Shown in pieces: positions 20,724-32,900 of a DNA stretch of 64,000 bases (position 1 is its first letter; every line of letters begins with the position of its first letter). The stretch lies in the NCBI GenBank assembly GCA_973895155.1, contig OZ316897.1, positions 15,500,001 to 15,564,000 of the forward strand, read 5' to 3'. The stretch comes from Marsupella aquatica. Taxonomy: Eukaryota > Marchantiophyta. The notes under the pieces are model-generated. The model did not search any database. It worked only from the letters and a program-made list of their open reading frames with translations, and was not told the DNA's origin. Both the position numbers and the translations under genes were made by a program.

Positions 20724-23700
20724 ACTTTGGTATTCCCAAGAGTTAGGGAACATGTACCAGAGGATACTCACATTCGATTAAGAAGACGAAGGATAATTAC
20801 AGGATTACTCAGGCAACAATCACCAGGACAACCCCGAGTTAGTCCTTGCATACATGGAAATGGAGAATCGCCTCGTTTGTTGCAAAGTCGTAATTTTCCA
20901 TTGCGTGAGGCAAGACTTCCATGTGTGCATAGGTTATTTGATCACTATCTCCAAGCTGGAAATGACCCCAAAAGTGACAATAGAGACACTCCATTGGAGG
21001 GTCCGCCTCGTAGAATTACACCTGAGAATGTGGGGAGCATCTCAAGGATTAAACTAAGAGGGGACGATGTCCTCAGTTCAGGAGATTCATTACGCTATCG
21101 GAAACCACGGACTCCTATAGTAGTTGAATGTTATAGTGAACTAGATGATGAAACTGAGAGTGAAGATACCAAAAACATTGCTAGAGTTGTGAGGACTATT
21201 CTAGGATCACAACAGACTAGCAGTCCTTGTGAGGCCTCTGATAATGTGAATTATGAAGGTAATACCTCCTATGATGGACATGCAGTTCCATCCAGTCCTT
21301 TATCTAGTTTCAGTAGTGCAGAGGAAAGTGAGTCAACTGAGTCTAGTTCTACCCATGGTCCTCTCGAAGATGGTGTTGGGGATGTTAATTCTACAATCAA
21401 GTTTCAAGATGGAATATTGAGAGAGAAAGGCCCTAGTAAAAAGTTGAGAGACAGAATAAGCAGGAAAGACAATGTTATAAAAAGACAATTGAATAGAAGA
21501 ATAACCAAGGATGTGTTCAAATATTCATGTTGTGAGAGTTTTTGTTTGAGGGATTTGGGTTTAGAGCAATGTGCCAAACAACGCAAATATTATTTTAGTC
21601 TCTCACGTACTCAAAAGAATATCCTTCTTTGAGGTTGCGTGATAAAGAGTGGATCCTATGGATTGAATGAGTATAGTGTTAATGGAAAGGTCTTATGTCG
21701 AGGAGGGTTTAAGAAACTCTTTTCAGTAGGAAACAACCAACTTGCAAAAATTTCTCAAAATATGTATAGTCGAATACAATATGATCCAAATTGCAAAGAG
21801 ATTTCTCCTATGAACTTGACACTCATAAGTTGGTTAGAGGAATTCTTTCGAAAGAATGTGGAAAGCCTTCCTAACAAAGATATTTTCCATTTGCCTAACA
21901 ACTGGTCAAAGTTGGAAGTTTTTGACACATTCCAAACTGAAACAAGATTGCGCAATGAGGTAGGTGTTACATATTCTTGGTTTTGTCGAATTTGGAAAAA
22001 AAGTTTCTCAAGAGTGCAAATCCCAAAGAGGAGTCGCTTCTCCACTTGCGGTCCATGTACCGAATTCAAAGCTCTTCGAGACAAAGCTATCTTGGAAGTC
22101 AATCGTCGTAAGTTCTCAAAACTATCTTGTTAGTTTGGTTATTTTTTGAATTTTATTTTGGATGATTTGCAAGACTAACACCATTAATTGATACCTTAAC
22201 TTTAATTGACTTGATGACTTAGTTTTTTTGTGTGCTTCATTTGACCAAGCTAGAACTAATTTAATTTCTCCTAATTGCAGTCAGATATTCGACAGCACTT
22301 CAAAAACACCGTGTCACACAAAGTATTGAGAGGGAGAAATTGGCAAAACATCGTCAAAAATGTTACAACCATCCAAATAAGTATTTGAGACTTTGCATCG
22401 ATGGCATGGACCAGAAGAAGACAGAGCTACCTCATTTTCTCAGATGTCCTAAAAACATGGATGAAAAATATTTCATTCCTATACATGTTGTAGGTTGTTT
22501 GATATGTAGTGGTCGCCTTTCATCAAAGGTTTTCTTGAATTACCCTAATATTCAGAATGATGCAAATTTGACAATTCATGTCATCCAAAATGTGCTAAAT
22601 ACATGGCAAGGAAGTCTACCTCCAATATTGTATTTACAGTTAGATAACACAGCTAGGGAGAACAAAAATCAATTTGTGATGGCATATTTAAATATGTTGG
22701 TAGATTTAAATATCTTCCAAAAGATAAAGCTTGGTTTTCTTTTGGTAGGGCATACTCATGATCAAATTGATCAAATGTTCAGCAAATTCTCTTTAAAGTT
22801 GAACAAGCAAAGGGCATTTAGGTTGGAAACACTCACCAAAATCATTAAATCCTCATACAAACCACTACCGGAGGTGATTTTTGTAAGTGAGACAGCAGAT
22901 TTTCGGAAATTTGTGAAGGACCAGGATCAGCCAAATGACAAGGAGCTTGCAGGAAAAGTTTTACAACCGCTCAATCTCATCAGCTATCAAAGACAATTTT
23001 GAATGAAAAGGAGTGTGAGCAGCGATGGGACTGTTAAAATCTTATTTCATGGAAAACATCTATCTACAACAATTGGTTGGGGAGAAGCAGTGGAATTTGT
23101 TAACTACATTCCAACATCCCCAATGTGGGTTGCATCACAAATGCCGCTCAAATTCTCTGGCATAAGTGATGAGATCGAGGAAGAGGGTAATGCAACTAGC
23201 AAAGGACTTGCTCATCTGGAGAAATATCAAAAAGCAATTGAAGCAGGATTCAATTATTTTGATAATGATGATAAAGTTTGGTGGTATTCATTTTTTGATC
23301 AGCAGAAAGATATTTTATGTAACCATCTCGAGGATGCCACATGGAGTTTCAATTGGGTTTGGCCCAAATCGGCAAGTGGCTTAGTGATGCCAACCCCGGA
23401 GGCCCTAGTGATTATCAAAGATACTTTGCAAGAGAAAATAGTTGGACCAGAGAGAGCCATGTACTCGGGTACTCGAAGAAAGCAAACGGAGTTGGGAGAT
23501 TTCAAAGACATGGAGGTCAATAACAAATATTCCATGATTTGTGTTGCTGCTTATCAAGATCCTAGTGGAAGGCCTTTTTGGATGGCCAAGGTGACAAAGA
23601 TAGTAACCAAAGTTGATGATGTTCCACAAAAGATCAAAATCACTTGGTATACAACTGAGTGTGAATCCGAGTCTGCAATTGATGGAAAATATTATCCAGA

Positions 23701-23996
23701 GAAAGAGGCATCATCATCAAATAAACTTCTACATGCAGAGTTGAACCTATTAGAAACAGTTGCCTATGCATACAACTTTGCTTTGTTAGCCAACAACACA
23801 ATAGCAGTGAAGACAAGGCAAATAATACAAGCTGCACTTTTGGAGCGCAGTCTTGAATTAGTGGAGGCAAATGAAGAAAATGTTGACAATAGCTAAACAT
23901 TGTACAATCATCATAGCATTTGATTTTATTGAGTGTAATCCTAAATTACAATAGCATCAATTTAATGATTTATGTATCAAATTTGTTGTGTAACTA

Positions 23997-26900
23997 TCAA
24001 ATTTTTCTTGTCACGAGTTGTAAAATCACTTCTCTTCTAAACCTCTCCATATCACTTGAGGTGAAGTCAAAAGCCAAATTTAAACTCCGACAACTAGCAA
24101 ACTTGAGAAGAAACATCCCACAATTATAGTCATCTAATTGTTTAGGAATATTTTTGGGAGTGACTCTTTCCCAAGTCATTGCATCAAGTTGTGGTTTGGA
24201 TTTGTGGAGTGCTTCGTCATCAAGATATCTAGCCAAGTTTATGAGTACCTGTGTATCCTCATTACACAACGAATCTAAGTATTCAAATTTCCTTGCCCTC
24301 AGGTCGATTATTGCCAAAGACCAATGTCGAGATGAGTCATTATGAATAGGAACAAGAACCTTGTCACATTCAAATATGCTATAGCCTATCCTCTTTGTCC
24401 AATTTGCAACACTTGTGCTATACCCATAAGATGGGTTTGAAAGACGTTTGTAAAACCAAGTATAAAAAAAATGACACTTCATGGTGGGGAAAGTGTTGCA
24501 CACTTCCCTCTTGGCTTTCCTTTCCTTTAGTAGAATTAAATATGGATTTACAACCTCCGATGTTAGCCATCCTCCAGGTAACAAACATTTCATATGTTTG
24601 CGATTTAACTCATAATTGTCAATTGTGGTTAGAATTTCATTCGGATCCAAATCATCGTTCAAATCAATGTTGGGTATTTACTCTTACGCCTAGGTTAGGT
24701 ATGACGTGGTTGGTACAACAACGTGGGTTGGTACAACTACGTGGTTAGGTACAACTACGTGATTAGGTACAACTATGTGGTTAGGTACAACTACGTGATT
24801 AGGTACAACTATGTGGTTAGGTACAACTACATGATTAGGTACAACTATGTGGTTAGGTACAACTAAGTTGCACACTATATCATAAGAGGCATGTGTGCTT
24901 GGAGAGGTAGAACCAAGGCTCATTGTTATGGAGCCACTTGAGAGATAGGGAGAGCTTACACTGTGGAGACTCGGTATAGCCGACGGGCTTAAAGTTCAGT
25001 AAAGCTCTCTTGTGTGTTCCCGTGGACGTAGCCTCAAGGAGCACTACAACATATTTTGCCCTTTTGCGAAGCTCATTTGTGTCCGGACACACGTTTGCAA
25101 TTTCAGATGCTTCAAACCGTTGATGACTCAATACGCATCGCAATTTGCGATATTTGTGGTATTGCAACTTTGGTCTTCCATGTGATTTGCATCGCAAACA
25201 TTTTGGAAACTTTATTGTATCACAATATTTTGCGAAACTACAGAGATTACAAAACACATTACGAAGGCTCTGCGACCGCTCCGAAAGTCCGAAACCACGG
25301 TAACATTAATGATGCGAAACAATTAGTATTGGAGGATGTTTGCGAAAAGGTTAGCTTCAAACAATTTGCGATGGGTTTGTATGGCAAATGTGCGAAACGA
25401 TGTGGATGGTAAAGGTGAGATGGTCTGGATATCGCAAAATAGTGAAGCGTATAGTATGGAATAATTGAGAAACGGTTTAAATGGCAGAATTGCAATTTGG
25501 TTGGGATTTGTTTAGTTTCGCAAACAGTTCGCAAACGTTTATGTTAGACTTGTGTGTGCATCTAGGTTAGAGTTTGAATGGGGGAGGAGGAGGGAGGGAG
25601 GTGAAAGGTGAAAGAGGGAGGAAGGGAGTTGGAAGGTGGATGAGGGACGGAGGAAGAAGGGAGTCCAAAGAGGGTTTACTAAAAATAGGAGAGACTTTAG
25701 CGAAGAGGGAGGGAGGAGAAAAAGCTATGGAGTTTTTGGAAGAGGAAGGGGAGTTTGGGTTCAAAGAGGGAGGAGGGAATCTCCACTATACGATTCCAGA
25801 ATTCACGTCTTTGGCCAACACTAAGCACCCAAGGAGCAGAAGGACGATGTTCCAACCTGTGGCAGGATCAACTTGTACCCATACATCTGGATGCATTTCC
25901 AACTCTTCACATGCCTCCCTGAAGTTAGTGTCCTTCTCCCCATAAAAATGAGCTATCAACGCCTTCCCCACATTTCCCTCTATGTGCATGGGGTCTAAAA
26001 GATGGTGGATCTTCAACTCTGACCAATAGGGCAAACTGGCTAGTATACTCCACCTCGTCAACCCAGTACCATCAAAGGTGAGGGGATCATCAGGGTCTGC
26101 CACCCTATCAGCTAGTGACTTCCAATGCCCAAAAGTTGTTGGTTCCGGAATTTCCCGCATATCACCAAGGGGCATGTCAAAGGAGGAAAATAAAAGTGGG
26201 TCAGACCTCATCTCATGCCCCATCGGAAGAAACTTTGTATGCCCAATGTAAACAATCTTCCTAAGCCATGGGGACCAAATTGCCATATCTTGCAATTGTG
26301 GACCACAGGTGGAGCAAGCTTTGTACCCCTGAGTTTGCAATCCAGAGACAAAGCCAAACCCTGGTTACACCAAAAATAAAACCAGACTAAATGTTAGGGT
26401 TGTCACATGACAAACAAGTATATTAAAGAGCATATCAAAGAAGGGTGGCATATGGTCAAAAAGTCATCTTACCAGGATAGTCATGCATTGTCCAACAAAC
26501 TACCCCTCTCAATTTAAATACACGTGGAATGCCTCCTGTATTTTTCCTGCCATCATATGCCCACACTCCACCCCACAGTTTTTGGAGTTCTCCAATCAAT
26601 AGTGCCAAATAAGTGTCAAAGTTCTTCACCTTTTTTGGACCTGGAATAATCAAAGACAGCAAGAGGAACCCCTTCTTCATGGATAGCCATGGTGAAAGGT
26701 TGTAATTCATCACAACCACATGCCAAACTGATGTAGGTCTTCCCTTGCCTCCAAGGGCATGAGGACTAACCCCATCAGATGCCAATCCCAACCTCACATG
26801 ACGAGGATCATGTGCAAAGTCTGGCCATGTTTCCTCAATATGTTTGACTGCAAGAGAGTCAATTGGCAACCGCATAACACCAGGCTCTGATCGATGAGTC

Positions 26901-29900
26901 TTATGCCATACCATCAACTCTGCCAAATCAGAACACCTGTACATGTGCAACAACCGAGGAATGATGGGAAACCAACGAACAGCTTTTCTTGGCACCTTCT
27001 TTGTAATCATGTTGGGGTCATACCGTGGCTCATGACATTCAGTACACTGTGTCTTCTTCTCATCGGCCCCATGAAATAACATGCAATCATTCACACATGC
27101 ATGAATGATATGATATTCCATGCCAATTGATGAGAGAACACGCTTGGCCTCCTTCCAAGTTCCTGGCAACACATTGCCAGAGGGTAACATAAGGTCATGG
27201 CAAAGTGCAAACATATCAGATAACAAGGCATTGCTTGCCTTGTGTTTGGCCTGTAGATTCATCAACCCCAAGATAGCAGAAAGATGACTCAAACGAGCAC
27301 CCTCATAGATAGGAGTTCGGGCATGTTCCTCTGCTTCCTCCCATTGGCGCTGTCCCTCGGGGGTATGTCTTGGTCGTGGATCATTGGGGGGCACATGACC
27401 TCCTTGATCAGCAGACACCTCAGCATCATCACCAGGGATGTCAACACCAAACCAATCAACCATAAAATCATCCATGGCTCTATCTTGGTCATCAATAACC
27501 TGTTCATATGTTCTGGGTACATTGCGATCAGGGTTGTTGCTTCCACTGTCACTTGATGAGGAATGTGACTCAGAGCCTTGTCCTTCTTCTGGCATACCCA
27601 TTTCCCGATATGCTGCTCTCAATCTCCGCGGTAACATATTTTGAGAGGGTCGCACATTCTAAAAAAAATGCAAACAATTGAAAGTTACAAAGCAAATAGT
27701 TACAACATGTAGAATAATATATGGGGGTGTGCAAACATGAAATAATATCGGTACTGGTGTAAATACAAAATGTGGCCAAACGCCATGTGTATGGTCATTT
27801 TCTAATCCCACACATAGTGAGTAAACAACTCATCACCTGAGTGAATGGTCCTAGTAGCTACAACCAGACAATGGTCATGATGATATGTCTGGCCATAAGG
27901 GGCTGGTGGAGGACCCTCAATGAAAACCCACTCACAATTTTGCCTACGCTTGGGGCGAGTCCCCACAGTACTGTTTATGAAACCAGCTATATTCCCAGTT
28001 CGTATGGGGTCCCCATCTATCACCCGCTGCTCACTATACCTCCTAGTGTTTCCATCAAAAGTATCTAACTCCAAGGCATAAGTCTTCCACTCAGGATGTT
28101 GTGCAAGGATCATGTTCCAATGTCTTCTCTTGTAGATGGGTCCACCATAAGGAAACAACGTAGGTCCTTCTCGACCGCGTCCACCACTACCACTCTCGGT
28201 ATCCACAATGATGTCTTCACAAGCAAAAACTCCATAGCCATGTCTATCCCCAAGTGTGGAAGGTTTGATAACCCAACGTCTTCCCCAAACCTCTACCTCC
28301 TCACCATAGGAAAGCTCTTGTGGCAAACCAAGAGTCTGGGGATCCCAGTCCTTGATGATAGGAACACATCTGCCAGTAAACTCACAATCACCCCACCTAC
28401 CGGTAACCACTGCCTTGTACAAATCAGTATCCCCTCGGAGCCATCTCTTGGAACGCTTTCTCCCTCTTGGGACAACAGGCTCACCCCCAACTGCCCTAGG
28501 ACTGGAGGGGGCTGTTGCTAGACCCAAGGCTTGTGAGAATGCATTGCCTATAGCATCTAGAACACCTTGTGATGGGACATAAGGTGCTGATGCCGCAGGT
28601 CTAGGCCTACTAGATACCTATTCCACCCAAACCAAAACAAACAACAAGAGGTGTGAAATTAACTCAGGGGTCTCACTATATGGGGACCTCCCCATCGCCT
28701 ACGACGTTTTTAGGCCTCGGACCCCCTAAAATGTAAGAAAAAAAAATTATTTATTAACCCCTATAAAGTTGGAATATTCTTGGAATATTCTAAAAATTGG
28801 ATTAAAAGGACCCTAATGTTCTTATAAGTCTCAAAATTGAATTTAAAAGACCCTATTGTTCTTCTACAAAAATTCTTAAGTCTTCCCTTAGAACCAATAA
28901 AATGAGCCTATCCTTCGTCGCACGTGAAATGCCATTTTTGTGGAAGTGAAACCCCCGAGGAAATTAAAAACCTTCACCATTGCAATGTGGAAATAGGGTA
29001 GAAACTAACGCGTAAACACTTACCACATGGGATGAGGAAGCCCCTGTTGTATGACGTCCGTAACGTCCATATCTCTCAATATGCTGGGTGCATATATAGG
29101 ACTTTTGGGAAACCTGACCCACGCATTTGGCACATTGGCAAAGCTGATGGGGTGGACCACGAGGAGGAGGTGCAGTCGTGTGAGGTTGAGGAGGAGGTGG
29201 TATATCTTCATCGGAGGAGGAAGAATCTGTGGTGGAGATCTCAGAAGATGAAGACATTGCCCCTACAAAGATGTATAATTTGCAAGTTAGGGGTTATTAC
29301 CAAATAACATCACAATATCAAGCTGGACAAATGTAAGTTCTCAAGTAATGATGACATGAAACCAAACACAAAAGGAACACTAAAAAATACCTTTCTGAGA
29401 CCCAGGCTCAGCGGTGCCAATAGGTCTTGTGGCTCTAAAATAATGAACCAAATCTGGAAGTATGAGAAAAGCTGCAAGTACACAAAGCGAACACCTTACA
29501 TACATGTCCTCTTTATAGATAGTGGGAACCAAAAATTTTAATTACATGAATAAGCCTAACTAGACCCATCTATTTTAGTCCGTACCTCCAGATGCTCGGG
29601 CTCTCACGATGCATACGCATTAGCTAGTATCAATTCATGCAAAAGTGCTGCACCCTGCAAGTTGTCATAGCTCCTCCTCCTTTGTTAGCATAAAACCCAT
29701 GAAAAACCATTAAAACCCAAAAGATCCATAAAACCCATTAAAACCCATAAAACCCATGGTAAAACAACTAAAACATTAATCTCATCTAACCTTGCTTTGC
29801 CTTTTCCAAACCCTCACCCCCAAACCTCTGACCTATTACAAAAACCTAGACCCTCACTCCCAATCCCCTTCCTCTCTTTTGTTTTAAACCCTAAACCCTT

Positions 29901-32900
29901 GCTTGAACCCTAAAAGCCTACAACCATAAATGCAAACCCTGCTTAAACCCAAAATTAAAGACTTAAACCCTAAACCCAAACCCAACTTTAATCCTAAACC
30001 CTTTCCTCACTTATTAATTTTAAACCAAAACCCAACTCTTATCAAAATTAGCCTACACCCACACCATGTATAGCTTAAAAAATGGAAGGTTTGACTGGTA
30101 ATCTCGCTTTTAACCCCTAAAAAAACCAGCTTCATCCAAGACCCAACCCTAACAAACGCCGGGATTTGAAACGGCGGAATTTCTTAATTACACAAAAGGG
30201 CATAGTATAACTTACATGGCCTAAACAAAAGGAGGAGGGAAAGAATGTGAAAAAAAATTCGCCAGGAATTGCCACGATATTGAGAACCGACCTGCTTCGC
30301 AACCTGCTTCAGAATTTGGTCACATTATTTGCGAAGCAAAATGTTTCGCAACAGCTTTGGAAAAACAGAGCCCGAGAGCGTTTTTTCGCGTCTCTGCAGC
30401 TTTGCGAAGGCTTTGCGAAGCGTGTGGTTTCGCATTGGTTTTGGAAAGTTGAGATACTAGTTGTGAAGCAGGCTGATTCGCAAATTGCGATGCAGACTAC
30501 GTCGCAAATGTGTTTTGTCTGGGCATTCGGACCTTCCCGCCGGGTTACGAGGCCCATTCGACGTTTTTTGAAGTGAGGGAGGGCAGGAGGAGAGCTTGCG
30601 CGCGCTTGGTGTTGGATAGCTATGGATTCTAGTGGAGGGCGTGGAGGGGATGGGGCAGGGGCAAGTGGGAGTGGGAGTGGCAATGGCAATGGAGGGAACA
30701 GGAATGAGGAGAGTAATCAATGGACGAATTTGATGGCTGAGCATCTCAATGCCACACAGCTGAGCCATTTGGATTTGAGTACACCAGCTGGGATTGCTTC
30801 TTTGAGTGCAATTCTAGGGCAAGCTTTGCAAACCGGGGTTGCAGCAGGGCAGGCTCAGAGGGAGAAAGAGGCAAAGGCTGCAGCTGAGGAGAAGGCCAGA
30901 GAGAAGAAACGAAAGAAGGAGGAGAGGGCTAAGGCAGGAGTACTCTCTCCTGCAGCCCTCGAAAAGAAGAGGAGAAGGGAGGAACGAGATGAGATTCGAG
31001 CACAACGTGAGGCGCAGCGGAAAAAGGAGGAAGAGAGGAAGAAGCTGCCATTGATTGCCTTGGTTGAGGGCATTCCTACTGAGTTGGCCTAGACTGGGGC
31101 AAAGAGCACTATCAGGCTTGCTGTGAGGACTAGCTTTGCACGAGGTGTTGAGTGGGGGAAACTAAGCAGAGGAAAGTAATGACTCAGGTCAAAGATTCAT
31201 TCAGAAATGGAGCAGAGATTGATGACCAGTGGCTTGCAGATAGAATTTCGAATTCAATGTCTCAAGCACGATACCATGATAGGAGGAAGGTGAGGGCCTA
31301 CCTGGCAAGCTTGCAGGAGTACAGGAACGTGAGGAGGCCAGTGCAATTCACAGAGGATGTGTGGAACGCGTTCTATAAGGTCGAGGTGCAGCTAAAAGCA
31401 GCCAAGGACCTCCAATTCTGGAAGGAGAAGGAGGCCAAGGCACTTCAGGCCGGGAAGTCAGACCAAGACCTCAAGGCATTGGTTGAGAAGGTCTCTCAGC
31501 TGCAGCACATCGTGGATGAAGTGGGGACACCACTCCAGAAGTTCATCCTTGCAGCAGACCGAGTCAGCAAACGCCCCAAGACCACACACAAGATGGGGCA
31601 AGGTGGACTTCCCGGCCTGAAAGCAACCTTTGTGAGTCCTCTCCCCTCCTCCCCTGCTTCTTTTCCTTCACCTTCAATTGTTGTTTGCTTGCCTGCAATG
31701 CCCCTCGCAGACCTCTGCTTTACCCCTTATGGCCTCCCCTTTCATTTTAGGTCACCCTGACACATTGCGTGCCTTAGCCATTTCTCGGATTTTTTTTAAA
31801 GCACAGTTTGCGAAACAATTGCGAAGCGGGTTGCCTCGCAATTGTTTCGCAAACTCTATTATAACCTTTTTCCTGTAAGGTTTGCGAAGCCATTGCGAAG
31901 CAATCCGATTCGCAGTCTATTTCGCAAACTTAAATATATTTGAATTTGCGAAGGTGGGAGTTTCGCAAAACTTGTTTCATTTTGAAAAACATTTAGTATC
32001 GAGTGACAAATGTTTGTGAGGGTAATGGGGTTTTTTTCTAGTTAGGGTACCCTTTTTACCCTTTTTAGGATTCCTTTTTTGCTTAAGTACCCTTAGTTAC
32101 TAACCCGGGCCCCTTATGTTTTGGTGTTTCATTTTTTTGTGGTAGTATAAGAGGTACCGCCGCAAGATAACAACAAAGGAGATGGAGATAGGGGCAGAGC
32201 ATGGGGCCAGACATCTCTTTGAGTTGGTTGATGTAGAGTTGGCTAGTGTGAGTGATTTGTAGTACCCTTTCTAAACCCGCACCCATTCCATTTATAAGGT
32301 TTATACATTTTTCCTATTAACCCTAAACCCGAATTAACCTTGTGACATGGAAGCAGGATAAGGAGGAGCAGGAGGGGAGTGAGGATAGCAGTGAGGAGGA
32401 TAGCGGCGCTGATGATGGGGACACTACCGGGGCCACCACGAGTGGGTCCAGAGGGGCAGGGAGTGCTGCCACACCTAGCACACCAGGAGACCAGGAGGAT
32501 GATAATGAGGATGATGACGATGATGAGGATGAGCCAGATGGGGAGGAGCAGCAGGCACCACCACCACCGCCACCACCACCACCACCCCCCTCCCGTCCAG
32601 CTCGTCCCGCCCAAAGCAAAAAGGACAAGGGGAAGATGCCAGCAAAGAGGAGTAGGCGGGCTCCATTCTAGAGGATGCAGATGTAGTTCACTCCATATGG
32701 CATATGGATTAGTCAAAGGACAGTGTCTTGGTATTTGATACCCCATAGGGTTTTAGAAAACCCTAATTTTTGTACATTCAGGGATTTTTGGCATATATAA
32801 AGTTTTGCTTTGGTATCTTCATGTGGAGCAATAAGACACCAACCCAATTATGAACCCAAATATACAAAACCCAGCCCTCAAACTATCCTTGTGAAACACA

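Larger units (their letters stand above)
19794..23896 (+). pseudogene. DDE-like transposase of the 20.5-kb element (three exons, two in-frame TGA)
   Basis: Exons 19794-19988, 20286-22107 and 22281-23896 join in frame (GT-AG introns) to 1211 codons including the stop. Residues about 120-260 hold diverged repeats around GxRRMITGSxLVFP. The core begins near CGPCTEFKALRDKA and has CIDGMDQKKTELPHF, LQLDNTARENKNQF and FLLVGHTHDQIDQMFSKFS. That is the acidic-residue pattern of an RNase-H-fold transposase family (DUF7869-like, from memory). TGA stops at 21630 and 23000 interrupt otherwise continuous frame, so this copy is inactive unless the stops are read through. The gene is convergent with the Ulp1 gene, whose stop lies 100 bp downstream. 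Its 5' region carries the palindromic sites. Transposase role is inferred from the motifs and its position inside the TIRs. Confidence 0.75.

Noticed and set aside
24690-24923. Minus-strand ORF with repeated VVPNHV/IVVPNH peptide
   Set aside because: It is translation of an 18-bp tandem repeat within a solo LTR; no start context or domain.
29690-30010. Telomere-like AAACCCTAAA tracts
   Set aside because: Only short, irregular telobox-like words and AAAACCCAT microrepeats inside CACTA 1; not an interstitial telomere array.
30309-30768. Proline-rich minus-strand frames
   Set aside because: They overlap the motif-rich promoter and the Gly-rich start of the plus-strand TnpA-like gene; composition artefact.
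32323-32746. Minus-strand ORFs with poly-Gly/Ser and Trp/Leu runs opposite the TnpA-like exon 3
   Set aside because: Shadows of the acidic and polyproline coding region on the plus strand.
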